A stretch of 64,000 nucleotides of DNA, taken from the NCBI RefSeq assembly GCF_022014595.1, contig NZ_CP091740.1:1910200-1974199 (forward strand). Direction: 5' to 3'. This stretch comes from Solitalea lacus. GTDB taxonomy: Bacteria > Bacteroidota > Bacteroidia > Sphingobacteriales > Sphingobacteriaceae. The translations under genes and the position numbers were made by a program. A model generated the notes under the pieces. The model saw only the letters and a list, made by a program, of their open reading frames with translations, searched no databases and was not told the origin of the DNA. This document shows positions 61,380 through 64,000 of this stretch, piece by piece (within the stretch, counting starts at the first letter, position 1; each line of letters begins with the position of its first letter).

Positions 61380-62486
61380 ATGAAAAACATTCTTAAGCAA
61401 ATTGTTGTTCTGTTTTTTCTTTATTCTCTTAGCTCATCTGTATATGCTCAGCAACTAAAACCGGGTTTTGATGCCGTAGAGTATGCAGACTTGTTAAATT
61501 TAGAATACGATTCGCTCCAGACAGGTGTTTCCATTCAAAATTCGTCTTTTCATAGCTATAAACTATTCTATCAATCACCAGAAGTTGGCTTATTTAATAA
61601 GTGTTTTCTTTGGGTAAGGAGTGATGATGTTGTTGTGCTTGTTATTAGAGGTACAATCAGCAAAACTGAGTCCTGGCTGGAAAACTTTTATTCGGCCATG
61701 ATACCGGCAAAAGGTACTTTGCAGCTAAATGACAGCACTCAGTTTGAATATAAATTTGCAGAAAAAGATAATGCCTACGTTCATGTAGGATGGACTGTTG
61801 GTTTGGCGCATCTGGCACCGTTTATCATTTCGCAATTAAATGAGTTATACAAAATCGGCATGAAACAAGTAATAATATTCGGACATAGTCAGGGTGGGGC
61901 ACTTGCTTATCTTACACGATCGTATCTTGAATATTTACCGCAAAACCAACTCCCAAAAGATATTCAATATAAAACCTACTGCAGTGGGGCACCAAAGCCG
62001 GGTAATTTGTATTATGCTTATGACTTTGATTTTATTACACGGGTCGGGTGGGCATTTCGTATTGTGAATTCTGCGGATTGGGTTCCGGAAACACCGTTAA
62101 CTGTTCAAACATTAAATGATATGAATCAGGCTAATCCTTTAGTTAATTACAAGGAGTCAATAAAGGATATGCCTTGGTTGGTAAGGTCTTATTTGAATTC
62201 GGCTTATAGAAAAATGAATAACACCGCAGAAAAGGGAGTAAACTATTATCACAAATACTTAGGGCATTTAGTATATGATCAAGTGAAAAAAACAATGCCT
62301 CAGTTGAAGGAGCCACAATATGCACCTTCCAATGCTTATGTGCCTGCAGGCAATCAAATTGTGCTTCTTACGGATTCAGAATATAATGCCAGGTTTAAGT
62401 TTACCGGTAAGAATATATTTGTACATCATTTGTTTAATCCCTACCTATTTCTCCTTAAAAAATATTATTTCCAGCCGAATCAATAA
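61380..62486 (+). CDS. secreted class 3-type lipase
   Basis: 368 residues with signal peptide (cleavage near VYAQQ). It has the alpha/beta-hydrolase nucleophile elbow FGHSQGGALAY with Ser170. The N-terminal part (VLVIRGTISKTESWLENFYSA) matches the lipase class 3 domain, where Asp and His of the triad follow further on (for example SADWVPETP). Predicted periplasmic or outer-membrane lipid hydrolase. A single gene between the symporter and the desaturase gene. Substrate not deducible. Confidence 0.88.
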   Translation: MKNILKQIVVLFFLYSLSSSVYAQQLKPGFDAVEYADLLNLEYDSLQTGVSIQNSSFHSYKLFYQSPEVGLFNKCFLWVRSDDVVVLVIRGTISKTESWLENFYSAMIPAKGTLQLNDSTQFEYKFAEKDNAYVHVGWTVGLAHLAPFIISQLNELYKIGMKQVIIFGHSQGGALAYLTRSYLEYLPQNQLPKDIQYKTYCSGAPKPGNLYYAYDFDFITRVGWAFRIVNSADWVPETPLTVQTLNDMNQANPLVNYKESIKDMPWLVRSYLNSAYRKMNNTAEKGVNYYHKYLGHLVYDQVKKTMPQLKEPQYAPSNAYVPAGNQIVLLTDSEYNARFKFTGKNIFVHHLFNPYLFLLKKYYFQPNQ

Positions 62487-62556
62487 TAGTTATGCATGCA
62501 TTTGTATTTTAAAAAAATATAGTATTTTTCGAGCTCAGATAGTAAGCCTATAAGAA

Positions 62557-63480
62557 ATGAAGAATTTGATAGTAATGGCAATTCCTGGTTTTATCATTTT
62601 ATTGATAACAGAGCTGGTAGTTGCCTATTTTCAAAAAAAGCACGATGACTACTTTGATGCTAAAGATACTGCAAGCAGTCTTTCCATGGGTATCGGTAAT
62701 GTGTTGATTGGTTTTGTTAGTAAAGCTATAATTCCCGTTGCGTTGGGTTTTGTTTACCAATATCGTTTTTTTACATTGCCTGAAAACACATGGTGGCCAT
62801 GGGTGCTGTGTTTCTTTGCCGATGATTTTTCATATTATTGGTTTCATCGTACCAGTCACAGTGTTCGCTATTTTTGGGCTTCACATGTGGTTCATCATTC
62901 TTCTCAAAAATATAACCTGGGAACAGCGCTTCGTCAAACCTGGACAGGCAATTTAACAGGATCATGGTTGTTTTGGATGTGGATGCCACTAGTTGGATTC
63001 ACCCCAACAATGATTGCTACCATGATGTCTATTAGTCTATTGTATCAGTTCTGGATTCATACTGAAATGATTAAACAAATGCCGCGACTTATTGAGTTTA
63101 TCTTTAATACTCCAGCTCATCATCGTGTCCATCATGCTTCAGATGTAAAGTATTTAGATAGAAATCATGCCGGAATATTAATTATTTGGGATCGTATGTT
63201 CGGAACCTTTATAAAAGAAGATGTCCACCCAACTTATGGTTTAACTAAAAATATTGAAACCTATAATCCTTTCCGTATTGCATTTGACGAGTGGGGAACG
63301 GTATTTAAAGATGTTTGGAATGCTCCTACATGGAAAGCAAAGTTTGGGTATCTGTTTGGCCCTCCAGGTTGGAGCCATGATGGTAGCCGGAAAACATCAG
63401 CACAATTAAAAACTGAATTTGAATTAAACGATAAAACAAATTCGACGGCTCAACAACAGCCAGTGGAATTAATAAGTTAA
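62557..63480 (+). CDS. sterol desaturase/fatty acid hydroxylase family protein
   Basis: 307 residues with four or five membrane segments and the three histidine clusters of the family: HRTSH (97-101), HVVHHS (near 110) and HHRVHHASD (from 188). These bind a di-iron centre used for hydroxylation or desaturation of a membrane lipid. The start ATG gives a first helix, MAIPGFIILLITELVVAYF. Bacterial members often act on carotenoids, alkylglycerols or ornithine lipids; the actual substrate cannot be told here. Transcribed in the same direction as the lipase with a 70-base gap. Confidence 0.9.
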   Translation: MKNLIVMAIPGFIILLITELVVAYFQKKHDDYFDAKDTASSLSMGIGNVLIGFVSKAIIPVALGFVYQYRFFTLPENTWWPWVLCFFADDFSYYWFHRTSHSVRYFWASHVVHHSSQKYNLGTALRQTWTGNLTGSWLFWMWMPLVGFTPTMIATMMSISLLYQFWIHTEMIKQMPRLIEFIFNTPAHHRVHHASDVKYLDRNHAGILIIWDRMFGTFIKEDVHPTYGLTKNIETYNPFRIAFDEWGTVFKDVWNAPTWKAKFGYLFGPPGWSHDGSRKTSAQLKTEFELNDKTNSTAQQQPVELIS

Positions 63481-63572
63481 TAAAGGGAAAAGGAGGCTTT
63501 CGGGCCAAAGTCCATTGAGCACATGCTAACTTTATTAACAGCAGTTGAAGCAATGCGAATTTTTATTAGGTT

Positions 63573-64000
63573 TTATTTTTCGGCCCAAATCAGTTTTAAC
63601 TCATTATTTCGGTTCTTGGTGAAAAATAGATATTGATTTCCTCCATCAGAGAGATTTAATGTTTTTCTGATTTCTTCAACTGAATAAGGAAAATTCCGTT
63701 TGCTTACATTAGCTTTCTTAATACCCTTTTCTTTTAGAAGTTTTTTTATTGTTTTAGGCTGATAGTCCAGCTGCTTTATAATTCTAAAAAATCTACCTGG
63801 GAATGAAGATTCAACAGGTTCTTGCGAATAAAAGTAACCGTCTGCTTGGTCAAAAGTAATGTTCAGATTTGGATAATACTCATTGAAAAGCTCAATGCAC
63901 AAACGACTTTTGTAAAAGGCGACGTCAGGTTCAATTAAATAGTTAACTCCATCGTTGCTTGGTATAGCCGCAGGAGGGGCTTGTTCAGACTGAAACTTAA
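63573..64000 (-). CDS. PG1098-like SAM-dependent methyltransferase, C-terminal part
   Basis: The frame stays open to the window edge (complete codons from 63998 downward), so the start and the methyltransferase domain are missing. The visible 141 residues contain NYLIEPDVAFYKSRLCIELF, then FFRIIKQLDYQPKTIKKLL, then KANVSKRNFPYSVEEIRKTL and the end GGNQYLFFTK. This is the ferredoxin-like and THUMP-like C-terminal region of the PG1098 family found in Bacteroidetes. An RNA substrate is likely but unproven. Confidence 0.85.
   Translation of the reverse strand, partial: KFQSEQAPPAAIPSNDGVNYLIEPDVAFYKSRLCIELFNEYYPNLNITFDQADGYFYSQEPVESSFPGRFFRIIKQLDYQPKTIKKLLKEKGIKKANVSKRNFPYSVEEIRKTLNLSDGGNQYLFFTKNRNNELKLIWAEK

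Overview
The window is chromosomal DNA from a member of the Bacteroidetes, most likely the Sphingobacteriia. The evidence is promoters of the TTTG-N19-TAnnTTTG type, typical phylum families (a DUF5686/TonB-like carboxypeptidase-regulatory protein, a long PIG-L deacetylase, an alpha-2-macroglobulin protein, a PG1098-like methyltransferase), low-GC coding DNA, and a Bacteroidetes-type 16S rRNA ending in CCTCCTTTCT. A Solitalea-like genus is only a guess from the 16S.

Layout. 1-9394: tail of rarA, topA, a small conserved gene and a giant alpha-2-macroglobulin lipoprotein. 9395-18993: an accessory island. It holds two IS110-family elements, an integron-like array of small cassettes without an integrase (an unknown gene, a membrane-SRPBCC gene and a RelE/ParE toxin-antitoxin pair, bounded by a long attC-like repeat), then a YdhR-like gene, a secreted subtilase and a cytochrome c. 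18994-32073: pbpC, the usual partner of the macroglobulin gene and here parted from it by the island, followed by housekeeping genes (outer-membrane DUF5686 protein, exonuclease, fused oligopeptide ABC ATPase, DUF456, RNase R, polyprenyl synthase, TIGR00725 protein).

32217-46247: two rRNA operons (16S-Ile-Ala-23S-5S) in direct orientation. They are practically identical over about 5.39 kb and differ in the number of upstream promoters. An AbiEi/AbiEii toxin-antitoxin (phage-defence type) pair and an orphan DUF1778 antitoxin lie between them. 46220-49369: an ISL3/ISAon1-type insertion sequence with clear inverted repeats and an 8-bp target duplication, and a TlpA-like thioredoxin gene. This segment is bracketed by two copies of the 5S tail plus terminator.

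49509-54252: a divergent mutagenesis locus. An XRE repressor and a small partner gene face dinB-dnaE across two adjacent perfect palindromes that look like operators. 54351-64000: a CNNM/CBS transporter, a DUF1624 membrane protein, a PIG-L deacetylase, a 31-residue membrane micro-protein overlapping a sodium:solute symporter start by ATGA, a lipase, a sterol-desaturase-family enzyme and the tail of a PG1098-like methyltransferase.

The most interesting signals are the integrase-less cassette array with an IS110 element sitting inside its attC-like repeat, the twin palindromes at the dinB-dnaE locus, the defence genes held between identical rRNA operons, the duplicated 5S tail, and the overlapping micro-ORF.
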